A model generated the notes under the pieces. The model was not told where the DNA came from, did not search any database, and worked only from the letters and a program-made list of their open reading frames with translations. A program made the position numbers and the translations under genes. DNA of 64,000 nt from Sporothrix humicola (Eukaryota > Ascomycota > Sordariomycetes > Ophiostomatales > Ophiostomataceae), in the NCBI GenBank assembly GCA_021396245.1, contig WNYE01000075.1:1-64000 (forward strand). The letters run 5' to 3'. Each line of letters opens with the position of its first letter. The stretch's first letter is position 1. Positions 63,201-64,000 of the stretch are shown here, in pieces.

Positions 63201-64000
63201 GCTTAAAAGAGCTCCATATACAGTGTGCACACTGTCCTCTCTCGTCTTTTCTTCAGTCGCTCTTTCCGTCAGTTTTCCACACGATGGATGCGCTCCCTCT
63301 GCGATGGGACTGCCAACGGTGAGGTACCGACGATTGCTTTGGGAGTGACCCCTGGGATATTTGGAGCTGCTGTGTACAAATCCTTCCATCCCACCCTAGA
63401 CGGACGACACCCACTGTTTTCACGCTTGTTTTCTTCTTTTTCGTCTTGTCCCTCTTCCTCGGTGCCTCTTCCCTCTCTCTTCGTTCCTTCCTGCAGTCAG
63501 CATAGGGCAGATTCGTGTTCTGGTGGGTGGCACTGGTGGGATCGGCAGGTGCGAATGGCAAGTTTTGAGGCAAGAGGAAAGAGCGGAAACAAAACAAAAG
63601 AGAAAAAGGAAAGCGCGAGCGAGGCTCTGCTGGCCACAGGGTACCTTGCTCCTGCCCTACGAGAGCTGGGCCATAGCTGAAATGAACTTCTCAAGCGTAT
63701 GTCTGTTCACCCATAACAAATACACAACAGATACATACGATTCCAGCACATTTACGACGCATTCGACGATACGATGGACCGAGGCCCCCAATTGTCAGCA
63801 AGAGATTCGTTTTTATCGTGTCTGTCGTGTATACGGCATAGCGCGTCAGCTGACAGCGTGAAAAGTGGGAGACGACAACAGAGGGACAGAAAAGAGAAAA
63901 AGAGACAAGAAGAAGAAAAACAAAGTCAAGGGACAGAAAAGCGCACCAGAAAGTACGCCGTCGCCTTGATGGCCAATTTCTCCCTCTGATTGTTCTTTGT
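57279..64000. other. 6.7 kb gene-poor interval to window end
   Basis: I find no protein with family motifs or splice-consistent exons and no tRNA or 5S gene. From 57.3 to about 60.9 kb the plus strand is purine-rich, as expected if it carries leader/promoter DNA of the minus-strand GPI-protein gene. From about 61.3 kb stretches of the plus strand are T/C-rich, as in the leader of a plus-strand gene beyond the right edge. Small tandem repeats occur (GGCAGAGA units near 57990-58012; GTGCGGAT/GATGTGC units near 60092-60125). Confidence 0.45.

Noticed and set aside
1..64000. CRISPR array, bacterial operon or prophage signals
   Set aside because: No direct repeats with regular spacers and no prokaryotic genes; introns, tRNA without CCA and gene content are fungal.

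Overview
This window is nuclear DNA from a filamentous ascomycete fungus (Pezizomycotina, most likely Sordariomycetes; I cannot place it more precisely). The signs are GC-rich coding sequence, few and short introns (mostly 54-70 nt, GTRNGT donors, CTAAC-like branch points, CAG/TAG acceptors), long untranslated flanks, and fungal versions of every recognisable gene. Nothing bacterial, viral or CRISPR-like is visible.

Layout. 0-6 kb: a homopolymer-rich left edge, the four-exon spliceosomal Sm D2 gene (+), a tRNA-Lys(CUU) gene (-), the four-exon threonyl-tRNA synthetase gene (-) with a Gcn4/CPC1-type site upstream, and a small three-exon single-pass membrane protein (-). 7-15 kb: a single-exon F-box protein (-), a 3.7 kb gene-poor gap, and an RBR-type E3 ubiquitin ligase (+). 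15-22 kb: peroxisomal multifunctional beta-oxidation enzyme Fox2 (-), divergent from a Tda10/glycerate-kinase-like P-loop kinase (+). 22-31 kb: an Ecm11-domain protein (-), an AT-rich gap, a Rab5/Vps21 GTPase (-) and a Sac1 phosphoinositide phosphatase (+). 31-40 kb: an intronless 1555-residue conserved-looking protein with a C-terminal membrane anchor (-) and a PHAF1-family protein (-). 40-50 kb: a solo Tc1/mariner-type DNA-binding-domain protein (+), an AT-hook protein (-), a dual-specificity-phosphatase-like protein with an altered active-site loop (-), a second F-box protein (+) and Spo7 (-). 51-57 kb: a mitochondrial-type alpha/beta hydrolase (+), extreme poly-G/poly-C tracts, and a GPI-anchored Ser/Thr-rich cell-wall protein (-). 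57-64 kb: 6.7 kb with no gene I can support.

There is no operon-like logic. Themes that recur by chance or history are membrane identity and lipid turnover (Rab5, Sac1, Spo7, alpha/beta hydrolase, PHAF1 family, Fox2), ubiquitin control (RBR ligase, two F-box proteins) and translation/splicing housekeeping (Sm D2, ThrRS, tRNA-Lys). The least explained part is 40.6-44.9 kb: a domesticated-looking transposase DNA-binding domain, convergent 238 bp away with an AT-hook protein, followed by the phosphatase-like gene. Gene models were built by hand from splice signals and family conservation; exon boundaries are predictions.
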